A stretch of 64,000 nucleotides of DNA. Origin: Prochlorococcus sp. AG-424-P18 (lineage in GTDB: Bacteria > Cyanobacteriota > Cyanobacteriia > PCC-6307 > Cyanobiaceae). Under the pieces are notes generated by a model. The model saw only the letters and a list, made by a program, of their open reading frames with translations, was not told the DNA's origin and did not search any database. The translations under genes were made by a program, and so were the position numbers. Below, one piece after another: positions 21,091 to 31,923 of this stretch. Within the stretch, counting starts at the first letter, position 1. Each line of letters begins with the position of its first letter. The stretch spans positions 45,462 to 109,461 of the forward strand of contig QCNJ01000004.1 of NCBI GenBank assembly GCA_003213235.1, read 5' to 3'.

Positions 21091-22215
21091 TTACCTTATT
21101 AAATACTTTATCCATCTACAATCTATTCCCCCATTGCTAACGGGAATTTTCAATGAAGATTTCATTTTCAAATATTTTGTTAATTTTGGATTCCCACTAA
21201 GCAGCCAAAATTCCCAACCTGAAAAATTATTCTTTAGGAAGATTCCCATTTGTTCATATAAACAAATCAATTCATTTTCATCGCCTAATTTTTTGCCGTA
21301 TGGAGGATTACAAATGATTATCCCAGGTGAGCAACTTAATTGAAGTGCTAAAAAATCATTATTTATAAGCTCAATATAATTTTCGAGTCCAGCTAATGAT
21401 ATATTTACATTCGCCTGCTCAAAAACCTTTTTATTAATTTCACACCCAATTATTGTTGGTAATTTTTCATAATTTATAATTTTATTTTTTGCCTTATTTT
21501 TTTCATTAAGATAAATATCTTTCCTAAAGTCCAACCAATTCTCAAAAAGATATACTTGATCAATATTTATGGGAACTCCAAGGTATTGGTTGACAGCCTC
21601 AATTAAAAAAGTTCCCGAGCCACACATAAAATCTATTAATGGGACTTTGCCATTCCATTGAGTCATATTTATCAATCCAGAAGCTAAATTTTCTTTTAAT
21701 GGAGCATATCCAATTGCGGGTCTATAGCCTCTTTTATGTAAGCTTTCTACGCTGCTTTGAAGACTGAGAATTGCTTTATTATTGTTTAGATGCAGATGAA
21801 TTATAAAATCAGGATTATCTAAAGAAATATTTGATCTTTTATACCAAACTGCCTTTTGCAAATCAGTTATAGATTTTTGTACTTCAAGAGCAGTGAAATG
21901 AGTATGACTTAAAGAAGATGTTCTCCCAGTTACTTGAACATTAAACGTTTTATCAAAGTGCAACCAATTTAACCAATCAAATGAATCTCTAACCCCCCCA
22001 TATAAAGATTGCTTGTCATAGCAATTAAAACTTGCTATTTCTCTATAAAAACGAAAAGCTAATCTGGAATAGAAATGAACTCTATAAAAAGTTTTAAAAT
22101 CACATTCAAAATTAATAAATCTTTTATAAGTATTAATATTAAAGCCGCCTAAATTTGCAATTTCTTCTGCTAAAGATTTCTCTAGTCCTTCCGGAGATGA
22201 TGCCACTACATTCAT
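21091..22215 (-). CDS. THUMP-domain class I SAM-dependent RNA methyltransferase (RlmL-like)
   Basis: PLIDFMCGSGTFLIEA, IICNPPYGKKLG motifs. Confidence 0.9.
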   Translation of the reverse strand: MNVVASSPEGLEKSLAEEIANLGGFNINTYKRFINFECDFKTFYRVHFYSRLAFRFYREIASFNCYDKQSLYGGVRDSFDWLNWLHFDKTFNVQVTGRTSSLSHTHFTALEVQKSITDLQKAVWYKRSNISLDNPDFIIHLHLNNNKAILSLQSSVESLHKRGYRPAIGYAPLKENLASGLINMTQWNGKVPLIDFMCGSGTFLIEAVNQYLGVPINIDQVYLFENWLDFRKDIYLNEKNKAKNKIINYEKLPTIIGCEINKKVFEQANVNISLAGLENYIELINNDFLALQLSCSPGIIICNPPYGKKLGDENELICLYEQMGIFLKNNFSGWEFWLLSGNPKLTKYLKMKSSLKIPVSNGGIDCRWIKYLIR

Positions 22216-22261
22216 ATACGATAAAACTTAGTAAAAAAACTATTCAATAACCATTTTGCCT

Positions 22262-22544
22262 GTCAGAATATAAATGTCCAATTGGACTAGGTGATCTCAA
22301 CCGATGTTTCGGACAGCGGTTCGATTCCGCTCAACTCCACTATTTGGGGTTGTAATGGTTTCGACGGGGCATAAGGAAGGTGACTGAAGCCGGCTCGGTT
22401 AGAGCAAAAACACAAATGCTAACAAAATCGTTAGTTTCTCCCGTCAAACAGCACCAGTTGCTGCTTGATCCTAAAGGAGATGGGGTTATATCAGCCTTAT
22501 CAACCAAATGATACGAGGAGTCTGGAAGGACTCCACTTTTTTTA
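22262..22544 (+). ncRNA. ssrA: Circularly permuted two-piece tmRNA (cyanobacterial type)
   Basis: 3' acceptor half (GCGGTTCGATTCCGC T-arm, CAACTCCA) lies upstream of the 5' half GGGGTTGTAATGGTTTCGAC at 22346; resume ORF GCT AAC AAA ATC GTT AGT TTC TCC CGT CAA ACA GCA CCA GTT GCT GCT TGA at 22418-22468 = ANKIVSFSRQTAPVAA. The 5' boundary is approximate. Confidence 0.93.
22517..22544 (+). terminator. Rho-independent-like terminator after tmRNA
   Basis: GGAGTC-TGGAAG-GACTCC hairpin followed by a T run. Confidence 0.75.
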
Positions 22545-22696
22545 AATAACTAAGAAGTTGTAATAGATAATTTATTAGTGTGTAAATATTGATGCAAATG
22601 CTTGTATTAAAAAGAATTTTTTTAATTTTATAAGTATAAATACTGAGAAGATAAGTCTTAAATTAATTTATCTTATTAAAAATCGAATCTTGCAAA

Positions 22697-22840
22697 ATGG
22701 AATCTAATAAAAAATTGAATGACTTGATAATAAATCTCAAACCAAAAGTTATTAGATTCACTGGCGAAAAATTTCCCAATGAACTATGGAATAGTGGTTG
22801 TCAAATAAAAAAAATAAGAAAATATCTAGCTAAAAAATAA
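22697..22840 (+). CDS. Unlisted 47-aa hypothetical protein
   Basis: ATG..TAA: MESNKKLNDLIINLKPKVIRFTGEKFPNELWNSGCQIKKIRKYLAKK. Confidence 0.5.
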   Translation: MESNKKLNDLIINLKPKVIRFTGEKFPNELWNSGCQIKKIRKYLAKK

Positions 22841-22841
22841 A

Positions 22842-23804
22842 TTAAATGCTTGAAAAAGGATTTTTAGGCATTTTTTTTAAACATTTTTTTGACAATTCCT
22901 GAAGTACTTTAAATTCACTTTTATTTAAATTCCATTTGAATACATTCGATACATCTATAACTTGAGATTTTTTTCGCATTCCAACGAGCGGAATAGCTCC
23001 TTGATAACAACACCAATTAATTGCTACTTGCGCTTGGGAAACTGATCTTCGATTTGCAATTCTTTTTAAACATCTACGCAATTCATATGTTGGTTTTTTA
23101 TAGTTTTCAAATAATGCATTGCGAATAAAACTTTTTTCTTTATTCTTATCTGTATCTGGATCAATACAAAGTATTCCAAAGGACAAAGGACTATAAGCAA
23201 AGAAATCAATATTATTTTCGTCACAAATTTTTTTTACCTGATATTGTTTTCCTAAATCGGGAGCAAGCAAAGAAAACTGTATTTGAACACTCTTTAAGTT
23301 CTGATCTCTTTTTGCTAAAAAATTAATTAATTTCATCAATCTTTTAGGACCTATATTTGATAAGCCTATTTGAAAATCAAAGCCTTCATCTTTTAAATCG
23401 CAAAGATTATTCAACAAACCTAATTCCTGCCATGGATTGTATTTTGCAGTTGACCAATGTAATTGCACTATATCTAATTTGTTATTAAGTCTTTCTAAAC
23501 TTTTCAAAAAAGGTTTATTAAAACCTCTGTTACCTATTCTCCAGGGATAAGGTGCAAGTTTGGTTGCTACTTGAATTCTTTTTTTCTTTGCTGAAGGAGT
23601 ATTTAGTAAAAATTTTCCTATCAACAATTCACTTCTACCCTGAAGATTCCCAGTACCGTAAGAATCTGCAGTATCAATTAGATCGAATCCTCTTCGTAAC
23701 GCTTCATAATATGTCTCACGTAAATCATCGTCATTTGTAGATTGGTAATTCCAGAAAAGCTTATTCCCCCAAGACCACGTACCTAATCCAATTCTTTTCT
23801 TCAC
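22842..23804 (-). CDS. Aldo/keto reductase
   Basis: FDLIDTADSYGTGNLQGRSELLIGKFL, IGLSNIGPKRL, QVAINWCCYQGAIPLVGMRK. Confidence 0.94.
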   Translation of the reverse strand: MKKRIGLGTWSWGNKLFWNYQSTNDDDLRETYYEALRRGFDLIDTADSYGTGNLQGRSELLIGKFLLNTPSAKKKRIQVATKLAPYPWRIGNRGFNKPFLKSLERLNNKLDIVQLHWSTAKYNPWQELGLLNNLCDLKDEGFDFQIGLSNIGPKRLMKLINFLAKRDQNLKSVQIQFSLLAPDLGKQYQVKKICDENNIDFFAYSPLSFGILCIDPDTDKNKEKSFIRNALFENYKKPTYELRRCLKRIANRRSVSQAQVAINWCCYQGAIPLVGMRKKSQVIDVSNVFKWNLNKSEFKVLQELSKKCLKKMPKNPFSSI

Positions 23805-23954
23805 TAGCCAATTTAAATAAGGAACTTTATAAGGTTATCTAAAAATATTAACTTCTTAAAAGTATTTCAAAAAATAAGTTTTAAAGCATTAAAAATCAAT
23901 TTCTCTTGACATTAAGAAATTATTCTCCAAAGTAAGAGAAATAAAAATAAAAAA

Positions 23955-24626
23955 TTGTTCATTACCGTTTGCGGACAAAAAGGGGGGGTAGCCAAAACCT
24001 GTACAAGTATTCACCTTGCTAGTGTTTGGCATTCTGAAGGTAAAAAAGTTTGCATAGTCGATGCCGACAAGAATAGATCTGCTTTAGCATACGCTTCAAG
24101 AGGCAATCTTCCATTTCCAGTTTTCCCAGTCAGTTCAGCTGCTAAAGCATCAAGATCATCAGAAATTGTAATAACTGATGGCCAGGCTAGCAGTGATCAA
24201 GAAGAACTTAAACATTTAGCGTATGGTTCAGATTTAGTAATCTTACCTACAACTGCAAAAGCAAGATCAGTAGAATTAACTGTCGAACTAGCTAATTTAT
24301 TAAGCAACTTAAAAGTTAACCATGCTGTAGTAATAGTAAAAGTTGATTTTAGACAGCAAAAAGCAGCACAACAAGCCAAAGCAGCTCTAGAAAATTTTGG
24401 TTTATATGTTTTTGATACATTTATACCCTTACTTTCAGCATTTGATAAAGCAGAAGCATCTGGCAATGCTGTATTTGAAGCTGTAGACGATTTAGGCAGA
24501 TCAGATCCTCGTCGAATGACGGGCTGGTCTGCTTATTGTTCAATTGCCTCACAAATTCCATGCCTGATTTCGAAGCCCTCATCCGACACCAACAACTTAA
24601 ACAACCAACAACCAATCAGCGCTTAA
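23955..24626 (+). CDS. ParA/MinD-like P-loop ATPase (TTG start)
   Basis: Deviant Walker A GQKGGVAKTCTSIHLA, VCIVDADKNRSA. Confidence 0.88.
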   Translation: MFITVCGQKGGVAKTCTSIHLASVWHSEGKKVCIVDADKNRSALAYASRGNLPFPVFPVSSAAKASRSSEIVITDGQASSDQEELKHLAYGSDLVILPTTAKARSVELTVELANLLSNLKVNHAVVIVKVDFRQQKAAQQAKAALENFGLYVFDTFIPLLSAFDKAEASGNAVFEAVDDLGRSDPRRMTGWSAYCSIASQIPCLISKPSSDTNNLNNQQPISA

Positions 24627-24802
24627 AAGTAGTTGATTCTCCTAATTTTGAAGAAGAAAAAAATGACAAAGCAATAATTAGACAATCTGGATTATTAGTT
24701 AATTTTTTTGGAGGTTTTATAGGCTCTGTAATTGGAACTTTAACAATACTGTTTCTTTATATGAATGAATATCTACCATTAGATTTACTAAAACTTAAGT
24801 AG
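24560..24802 (+). CDS. Small membrane protein overlapping the ParA-like 3' end
   Basis: Listed ORF 24536..24802 with more plausible ATG at 24560 (MPDFEALIRHQQL...); TM segment LLVNFFGGFIGSVIGTLTILFLY. Confidence 0.65.
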   Translation: MPDFEALIRHQQLKQPTTNQRLKVVDSPNFEEEKNDKAIIRQSGLLVNFFGGFIGSVIGTLTILFLYMNEYLPLDLLKLK

Positions 24803-26033
24803 TATATTCGCTATTTATTTCAACATATTTTTTAGAAAGATCGCACCCCCAAGCTGTGCCTATCGATTCGCCAGAATTTAGATTAATAGTAATTTTCACA
24901 ATATCATCTACTAAATATTTACCTTTCATTCTGGACTTAATATAGTCTCTGACTTTTTGAGGATCATATTTATTTAACTTGCCATTTTCCAAAATCTGAG
25001 CGTTGCCTATATACAAGTCAACGTCATTTAAATTAAATTTAACTCCAGAATTACCTGCAGCAGAAATGATTCGTCCCCAATTCGGATCACAACCATGTAC
25101 TGCAGTCTTTACCAAGGCAGAATTACAAATAGATTTCGCGAGCATAATTGCATCATCTGTATTTTTTGCTCCTTGAACCAAAACTTCTAATAAACAATTT
25201 GCTCCCTCTCCATCCCTTGCAATATTTTTTGCCAAGTTCTGACATACAATATCAATCCCTTGTTGGATAATTGGAAAAAACCTTTTTTCAATTTTCTCTC
25301 CTGTATTTATTCCAACAAAAGAATCATTTGTACTTGTCTCTCCATCAACTGATATTGCATTAAAAGATTTTTGAACCGCAATAGCAATCATTTTATCCCA
25401 TTCTTCTTTTTGAATACCCGCATCACAGGTTAGGAAAGCAAGCATTGTAGCCATGTTGGGGTAAATCATTCCTGAACCTTTTGCAAATCCTGCTATTTTT
25501 ATTTTTCTACCTTGAATAATCGTCTCTATTGACACTTTTTTCAAAGTCAAATCAGTAGTTAAAATTGCTTCTGCTGCATTTTCAAAATTATTACTCTTTA
25601 AATCACTAACTAAATTCGGTAAATTTTTTACTAAATCATTTATTTGTATTGGAACACCAATGACACCAGTTGAGCACATTAAAACTTCTTCTTCTTTTAT
25701 TCCTAAAAGTTCCGCAATCTTTCCTGTAGCAATTTGAAAATGTTGAATTCCAAGATTTCCTGTACATGCATTTGCTTGACCAGAATTAATTAATATTGCT
25801 CTTACAAAACCTGCAGTTCTTTTAATTCTTTCCTCACAAATATCCACACAAGAAGCGCGTACTATTGATTGGGTAAACGTCCCACTAAAAATACTTCCCT
25901 CTGGAGCGAGTATTAGTGCTAAATCTTTTTTATTAGAGGCTTTTAAACCAGCAGATATCCCAGCAAAAAGAAACCCCTTGGGTGTCACCTTACTGCCATC
26001 AACAAACGACCAATTGGAATCTAACTGGCTCAA
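24795..26033 (-). CDS. argJ: Bifunctional glutamate N-acetyltransferase/amino-acid acetyltransferase ArgJ
   Basis: GSGMIYPNMATMLAFLTCDA autoproteolysis-site region, INSGQANACTG, GCDPNWGRI. Confidence 0.97.
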   Translation of the reverse strand: MSQLDSNWSFVDGSKVTPKGFLFAGISAGLKASNKKDLALILAPEGSIFSGTFTQSIVRASCVDICEERIKRTAGFVRAILINSGQANACTGNLGIQHFQIATGKIAELLGIKEEEVLMCSTGVIGVPIQINDLVKNLPNLVSDLKSNNFENAAEAILTTDLTLKKVSIETIIQGRKIKIAGFAKGSGMIYPNMATMLAFLTCDAGIQKEEWDKMIAIAVQKSFNAISVDGETSTNDSFVGINTGEKIEKRFFPIIQQGIDIVCQNLAKNIARDGEGANCLLEVLVQGAKNTDDAIMLAKSICNSALVKTAVHGCDPNWGRIISAAGNSGVKFNLNDVDLYIGNAQILENGKLNKYDPQKVRDYIKSRMKGKYLVDDIVKITINLNSGESIGTAWGCDLSKKYVEINSEYTT

Positions 26034-26109
26034 GCTTTTTGGTATTTTAACTCATACTAACTACTCTTTATTACTAAAGAAACTAAGTAATTAGATTATT
26101 ATTAATAAT

Positions 26110-26727
26110 ATGAATATTCTTCAAAAATTAAAAAACAACCAAAGAAGGATTGGTTTAACAGGAGGTATTGCAAGTGGGAAGACAACAATAACTAATTACA
26201 TTAGAAAACATAAAAACATACCGATATTAGATGCAGATCATTTTTCAAGAGAATTAATCAAACCAAACACATATGGATATAAGAAAATTTTAGATTATTT
26301 TGGAAATAAAATTATTGATAATAAAAGCAATTCAGAAAGGGAAATAAACAGAAAACTTTTAAGGAACATTATTTTTAAACATTCAGAAAGTAAAGAATGG
26401 ATTGAAAAACTGCTTCACCCCTTAATTAAAGAAAAAATGATAGAAGAATGCAGTCAATATACAAATAATCAAACTATAGTGTTGGTTATTCCATTATTGT
26501 TTGAAGCAAAATTTGAAGATATTTGCACTGAAATATGGTTAGTTAAATGTCCGAAAGAACTACAAAAAAATAGACTTATCACAAGAGATAAAATTAGCGA
26601 AAAAGAAGCATATGAATTGATCAATTTTCAATTAAGTTTTGAAGAAAAAAGAAAATTTTCAGATATTATTTTAGATAATTCGGATGATCAAAATAAATGG
26701 ATCAATACGATAAAAGAGCTTCTTTAA
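26110..26727 (+). CDS. coaE: Dephospho-CoA kinase
   Basis: IGLTGGIASGKTTITNYI, DADHFSRELI, LVIPLLFEAKFE. Confidence 0.95.
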   Translation: MNILQKLKNNQRRIGLTGGIASGKTTITNYIRKHKNIPILDADHFSRELIKPNTYGYKKILDYFGNKIIDNKSNSEREINRKLLRNIIFKHSESKEWIEKLLHPLIKEKMIEECSQYTNNQTIVLVIPLLFEAKFEDICTEIWLVKCPKELQKNRLITRDKISEKEAYELINFQLSFEEKRKFSDIILDNSDDQNKWINTIKELL

Positions 26728-26730
26728 GCT

Positions 26731-28203
26731 TTAGCTATTCAATTTTTCCATAAGGAGTTTATTTGCAAGTTTCGGGTCAGCTTTACCTTTGGTTCTTTTC
26801 ATAAGTTGACCAACAAAAAAACCAAGTAATTTAGTTTTGCCATTTTTAAATGCTTGAACTTCATTAGGATGTTCATTTATAAGTTCATCAATTATTGGCA
26901 AAATACTTGAAGAATCAGATATCATTGCCAACCCTTTTTCTTCAACTAATTTTTTCGGAGAAATATTTTTTTGAATAAGTTCAGGTAAAATTTCTTTTGC
27001 AATTTTTCCACTAATTATATTTTTTGAAATCATCCTAATCATTTCAGCAAGATTTTTAGGACTAAGCTTTAATTCATTAAAAGTTAGTTTGTTTGATTTT
27101 AAATAGCCGACAATATCACTTGTTACCCAATTTGAAGCTAGTTTAGCCTCGGCACCATTTGCTACTGTTTCTTCGAAAAAGTTTGCCATGCTTATTTCAT
27201 CAGAAATTACCCTTGCATCATATGCAGACAATCCAAATTGACTTACGTATTTATTTCTTTTCTTTGAAGGTAATTCTGGTAGTTCTTTAAACCATATCTC
27301 TTGTTGAGCTTTTGTTATTTCAATTGGACCTAAGTCAGGATCAGGAAAATATCTATAGTCGCTACTACCTTCTTTTAATCTCATACTTTTCGTTAATTGC
27401 TTAGATTCGTCCCATAACCTTGTTTCTTGGAAAATTTTTCCTCCATTTTCATAAACTTCTATTTGTCTGGCTATTTCATAATCACAAGCCTTTTGAATGG
27501 CAGAAAATGAATTCATATTTTTTATTTCCACTTTGGTACCAAAAGGAGCATTAGGTCCTTTTCTAACTGAAATATTGACATCACAGCGTAATGAACCCTC
27601 TTGCATATTTCCATCTGACACACCTAGATATCTAACTGTTCTTCTAATCTCTGAAGCATATTCAGATGCCTCTTTACCTGATCTAATATCTGGTTTACTT
27701 ACAATCTCACAAAGTGCTATTCCGGCACGATTATAATCAACTAAAGAATACTTAGAGCCATCTAATCTATCACTTCCTGAATGGACTAGTTTTCCTGCGT
27801 CTTCTTCCATATGTAGCCTTTCTATACCAATTTTTTTGATATAAGGTTCTTTGTCCTTTTCAATTATTTCAACCTCTAACCAACCATTTTCAGCTAGTGG
27901 CTCATCAAATTGTGAAATTTGATAATTTTTTGGCAAATCAGGATAAAAATATTGTTTTCTGTCAAATTTACAATGTTCTGCAACGTTTAAATTTAATGCT
28001 AACGAAGTTTTAACAGCATACTCAAGAACAGTCTCATTCAGAACTGGAAGAGTTCCTGGTAACCCACAAACTACAGGATCTATATGCGTATTAGGTGCAT
28101 CACCAAAAGCTGTTGACGCAGATGTGAATATTTTACTTTTCGTATTAAGCTGTACATGAGTTTCCAAACCAATCACAGCTTCCCAAGATTCCAAATTGTT
28201 CAT
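26731..28203 (-). CDS. gatB: Asp-tRNA(Asn)/Glu-tRNA(Gln) amidotransferase subunit B
   Basis: WEAVIGLETHVQLNTKSKIFTSAS, YSLVDYNRAGIALCEIVSKPDIRS; start trimmed to internal ATG at 28203. Confidence 0.97.
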   Translation of the reverse strand: MNNLESWEAVIGLETHVQLNTKSKIFTSASTAFGDAPNTHIDPVVCGLPGTLPVLNETVLEYAVKTSLALNLNVAEHCKFDRKQYFYPDLPKNYQISQFDEPLAENGWLEVEIIEKDKEPYIKKIGIERLHMEEDAGKLVHSGSDRLDGSKYSLVDYNRAGIALCEIVSKPDIRSGKEASEYASEIRRTVRYLGVSDGNMQEGSLRCDVNISVRKGPNAPFGTKVEIKNMNSFSAIQKACDYEIARQIEVYENGGKIFQETRLWDESKQLTKSMRLKEGSSDYRYFPDPDLGPIEITKAQQEIWFKELPELPSKKRNKYVSQFGLSAYDARVISDEISMANFFEETVANGAEAKLASNWVTSDIVGYLKSNKLTFNELKLSPKNLAEMIRMISKNIISGKIAKEILPELIQKNISPKKLVEEKGLAMISDSSSILPIIDELINEHPNEVQAFKNGKTKLLGFFVGQLMKRTKGKADPKLANKLLMEKLNS

Positions 28204-28282
28204 TATTAAAAGTCTCTTTATTAATAATATTGGATATAAAGGAAAAGAGGACCAAAACACAAATAAAAATATTAATTTTTAA

Positions 28283-29392
28283 ATGGCACAAGAAACCAAA
28301 AATTCAATATTAATCATTGGCGGTGGACTTTTAGGTTTATCTATTGCTTATGAATTTTCCAGAAATAACTTCAAAGTTTTAGTTTTAAGCAAAAACAGAA
28401 ATGAATCAGCTGGATTTGTTGCTGCAGGAATGTTAGCTACTCATGCCGAAGGGCTCGAAGATGAATTACTAAAATTTGGCCAAGAAAGTCAAAATCTAAT
28501 TCCAAAGTGGATACAAAGTATTGAAAAAGATAGTAATATTGAATGCGGTTTAAAAAAATGTGGCATAGTAGTTCCTTTTAAAAATAAAGAAGATCTTGAA
28601 GGGTTTCCAACTTATGAATATGGAAAATATTTAAATCACAAAGATCTTCAAAGAGAAATTAATGGAATGAATTCTATTTGGAAACATGGTTTACTTTTTG
28701 AACAAGATGGTCAAATAGATAACCGAAGAAGACTGATGCGCGCGCTTGAAAGAGCATGCTCCTTGCATGGAGTCGAATTTCAAGAGGGATCAGAAGTAGA
28801 GGATTTGACATTCGAAAAAAACAAAATTACAGGAGCAACATTTTTATGTGCCACTGGGGAAATAAAAAAAATTAACTGCGAAAAAGCAATTATATGCAGC
28901 GGTGCTTGGAGTAAAAAAATTTTTAATCAGATTCCAGTCTTTCCTGTAAAGGGACAAATGCTATCAATACAAGGTCCAACAAATTTTTTGAAAAGGGTTA
29001 TTTTTGGTCCAAAAACTTATCTAGTTCCCCGTGATGATGGACTTATCATAGTTGGAGCTACAGTTGAAAAAGATTCAAAATTTAATCAGGGTAATACTCC
29101 TAATGGAATAAAACAACTGCAAGAAGGCATTCGCTCCTTATTGCCAGAAGCTATTAATTGGCCACAAATGGAACATTGGTGGGGATTTAGACCTTGTACA
29201 CCAGATCTAAAACCAATAATTGGAAAATCAAAAATTGAAAATCTTTTTATAGCTACAGGACATTACAGAAATGGGGTTTTATTTTCTGCAATAACAAGTG
29301 ATCTTCTTTTGAAAATAGTTCAAAATAAAAATCTCAAAGAAATAGAAAAAAGCTTTTTAAACAAATTTAGTTTAGATAGATTTGCGATTTAA
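28283..29392 (+). CDS. thiO: FAD-dependent glycine oxidase-like protein
   Basis: IIGGGLLGLSIAYEFSR, AAGMLATHAEG, WWGFRPCTPDLKPIIG, ATGHYRNGV. Confidence 0.85.
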   Translation: MAQETKNSILIIGGGLLGLSIAYEFSRNNFKVLVLSKNRNESAGFVAAGMLATHAEGLEDELLKFGQESQNLIPKWIQSIEKDSNIECGLKKCGIVVPFKNKEDLEGFPTYEYGKYLNHKDLQREINGMNSIWKHGLLFEQDGQIDNRRRLMRALERACSLHGVEFQEGSEVEDLTFEKNKITGATFLCATGEIKKINCEKAIICSGAWSKKIFNQIPVFPVKGQMLSIQGPTNFLKRVIFGPKTYLVPRDDGLIIVGATVEKDSKFNQGNTPNGIKQLQEGIRSLLPEAINWPQMEHWWGFRPCTPDLKPIIGKSKIENLFIATGHYRNGVLFSAITSDLLLKIVQNKNLKEIEKSFLNKFSLDRFAI

Positions 29393-29395
29393 ATT

Positions 29396-29854
29396 TTAAT
29401 TTTCAGATCGCCATTTCGCATCAGAAGTTTCCCACTCACATAATTCCTCTTCGTTAAACCATAGATCAATTTCAAATTTTGCTGTATCTTCTCCATCAGA
29501 ACCATGAATAATATTCCTACCAATATCAATTGCTAAATCTCCTCTAATAGTTCCAGGCTCTGCTTCCAGAGGCTTTGTTGCACCTATTAGTTTTCTAGCA
29601 CTCAAAATAACTCCTGCGCCTTCCCAAACCATTGCTACAACAGGACCGCTTGAAATAAAGTCTACTAAATCACCAAAAAAGGGTCTTTCTCTATGTACTC
29701 CATAATGATTTTGAGCAAGATCCTTTGAAGGAATTAATTGCTTTAAGCCAACCAATTTAAATCCTTTTTTTTCAAATCTGCCAATAATCTCAGCAACATA
29801 TCCTCTTTGCACTCCATCTGGTTTAATTGCAATAAAAGTTCTCTCTTTGGTCAT
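29396..29854 (-). CDS. ndk: Nucleoside diphosphate kinase
   Basis: [29 protein letters not shown]. Confidence 0.98.
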   Translation of the reverse strand: MTKERTFIAIKPDGVQRGYVAEIIGRFEKKGFKLVGLKQLIPSKDLAQNHYGVHRERPFFGDLVDFISSGPVVAMVWEGAGVILSARKLIGATKPLEAEPGTIRGDLAIDIGRNIIHGSDGEDTAKFEIDLWFNEEELCEWETSDAKWRSEN

Positions 29855-29976
29855 TTAGTTAATAATCACTCTATGTATATTCAACTTTTGGGTGGTAACT
29901 TGGCAAGTAATCATTAAAATAAAAGATATTGTTTTGAGTTATTTTCAAAAACAATTATTAATCACTAAGACATAAA

Positions 29977-31923
29977 TTGACTAATTTTGAGCCGAAAAAA
30001 TTAAAGAATATTTGGACTATTGAAGATAGTATTTCGACTTACAACATAGACAAATGGGGAGATAAATATTTTTCTATAAATTCCAAAGGAAATATATCGG
30101 TAACTAAAGATATAAAATCTGAAAATAAGATTGATCTTTTTAACCTTGTCAAAGAACTTAAAAGTAGAGAAGTAAATCCTCCATTAATCATACGATTTAA
30201 TGATATTTTGAAAGATCGCATCAATGCATTACATGACTCTTTTTTAAAAGCAATAAAAACCTATAAATATAAGAACATTTATCAAGGCGTTTTTCCTGTC
30301 AAATGTAATCAACAGAAAAATGTCTTAGAAAAAATAATAGAGTTTGGTAGCCAATGGAATTTTGGTTTAGAAGTAGGAAGTAAATCAGAACTATTAATTG
30401 GCCTTGCACTTCTTGAAAACCAAAAGTCATTATTAATATGCAACGGATATAAAGATAAAAAATATATTGAGATTGCTACTTTGGCCAGAAAACTTGGCAA
30501 AAATCCAATAATAGTTATCGAACAACAAGATGAGGTAAAAAGAATTATTCAAGCAGTTAAAGAACTTAAAGCGACTCCATTGATAGGAATTAGAGCAAAG
30601 TTATCAAGTAAAAGTAGTGGTAGGTGGGGTAAATCTATTGGAGATAATTCCAAATTTGGATTATCAATCCCAGAAATTATGTCGACTATAAAAGAACTAA
30701 AAGAAGCAAATCTTATCAACGAAATGAAATTGCTCCATTTTCATATCGGAAGTCAAATAAGTGATATTGCTGTGATCAAAGACGCATTACAAGAAGCGAG
30801 TCAAATATATGTTGAACTATGCAAACTAGGAGCCCCAATGCAATATATCGACGTTGGGGGAGGATTAGGGATAGATTTTGATGGAACAAACACCTCCTCC
30901 AACACCTCTACTAATTATTCTCTTCAAAATTATGCTAACGATGTAATTGCAACAATTAAGGATTCATGTGAATTAAATAATATCAGGCATCCAACCATAA
31001 TCTCAGAAAGTGGAAGAGCAATAATTAGTCATTGTTCAGTTTTAATTTTTAATGTCTTAGGAACAAGCCATGTCAGTTCCAAACTACAAATTTTTGATCA
31101 AAAAAATAAACAATTAATAATTTCAAATTTACTTGAAACTTTCTATGAATTAAAAAAACTTAAAAATAAAAAAATAAATTTATCTCAAATCATTGAACTA
31201 TGGAATGATGCAAAAAAATTTAAAGAAGATTGCTTAGTCGCTTTTAGATTAGGATTTTTAAGTTTAGCAGAAAGAGCTTATGCCGAAGAACTTACTTGGG
31301 CTTGCGCAAAAGAAATTTCTAATAACCTGAATCATGATGAAATCAATCACCCTGATTTATCTGAAATTACAGAAACTTTAGCATCAACTTATTATGCAAA
31401 TTTATCTATCTTTAAATCTATTCCCGATAGCTGGGCAATAAATCAGATTTTTCCAATAGTACCAATACATAGGCACTTAGAGGAGCCATTCTGCAAAGGC
31501 AACTTTGCAGATTTAACTTGTGATTCAGATGGGAAACTAAATAATTTTATTGATGATGGAGAAATTAAATCATTACTAAATTTACATAAGCCAGAGGAAG
31601 ATAAAGATTATCTAATTGGAATTTTTATGACTGGAGCATATCAAGAAGCACTTGGAAACTTGCACAATTTATTTGGCAGTACAAACATTGTTCATATTGA
31701 CATAAATCAAGATGATTCATATAAGATCATAAAAATTATTAAAGAGGACAGTAAATCTGAAATTTTACAATTATTAGATTACAGTTCAGCTTCTTTGGTC
31801 GAATCTATAAGAATTAATACTGAATCAGCAATTGATCAAAAAAAATTAACTATTGAAGAAGCAAGGAAATTAATGGATCAAATCGAAATTAGTCTCAGAA
31901 AAAGTAGTTATTTATCCGAATGA
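29977..31923 (+). CDS. speA: Biosynthetic arginine decarboxylase
   Basis: [44 protein letters not shown]; initiates at an unusual codon per the ORF track. Confidence 0.95.
   Translation: MTNFEPKKLKNIWTIEDSISTYNIDKWGDKYFSINSKGNISVTKDIKSENKIDLFNLVKELKSREVNPPLIIRFNDILKDRINALHDSFLKAIKTYKYKNIYQGVFPVKCNQQKNVLEKIIEFGSQWNFGLEVGSKSELLIGLALLENQKSLLICNGYKDKKYIEIATLARKLGKNPIIVIEQQDEVKRIIQAVKELKATPLIGIRAKLSSKSSGRWGKSIGDNSKFGLSIPEIMSTIKELKEANLINEMKLLHFHIGSQISDIAVIKDALQEASQIYVELCKLGAPMQYIDVGGGLGIDFDGTNTSSNTSTNYSLQNYANDVIATIKDSCELNNIRHPTIISESGRAIISHCSVLIFNVLGTSHVSSKLQIFDQKNKQLIISNLLETFYELKKLKNKKINLSQIIELWNDAKKFKEDCLVAFRLGFLSLAERAYAEELTWACAKEISNNLNHDEINHPDLSEITETLASTYYANLSIFKSIPDSWAINQIFPIVPIHRHLEEPFCKGNFADLTCDSDGKLNNFIDDGEIKSLLNLHKPEEDKDYLIGIFMTGAYQEALGNLHNLFGSTNIVHIDINQDDSYKIIKIIKEDSKSEILQLLDYSSASLVESIRINTESAIDQKKLTIEEARKLMDQIEISLRKSSYLSE

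Noticed and set aside
22697-22840. 47-aa ORF after tmRNA as part of a toxin-antitoxin pair
   Set aside because: Plausible small protein but no partner gene; kept only as a hypothetical CDS.
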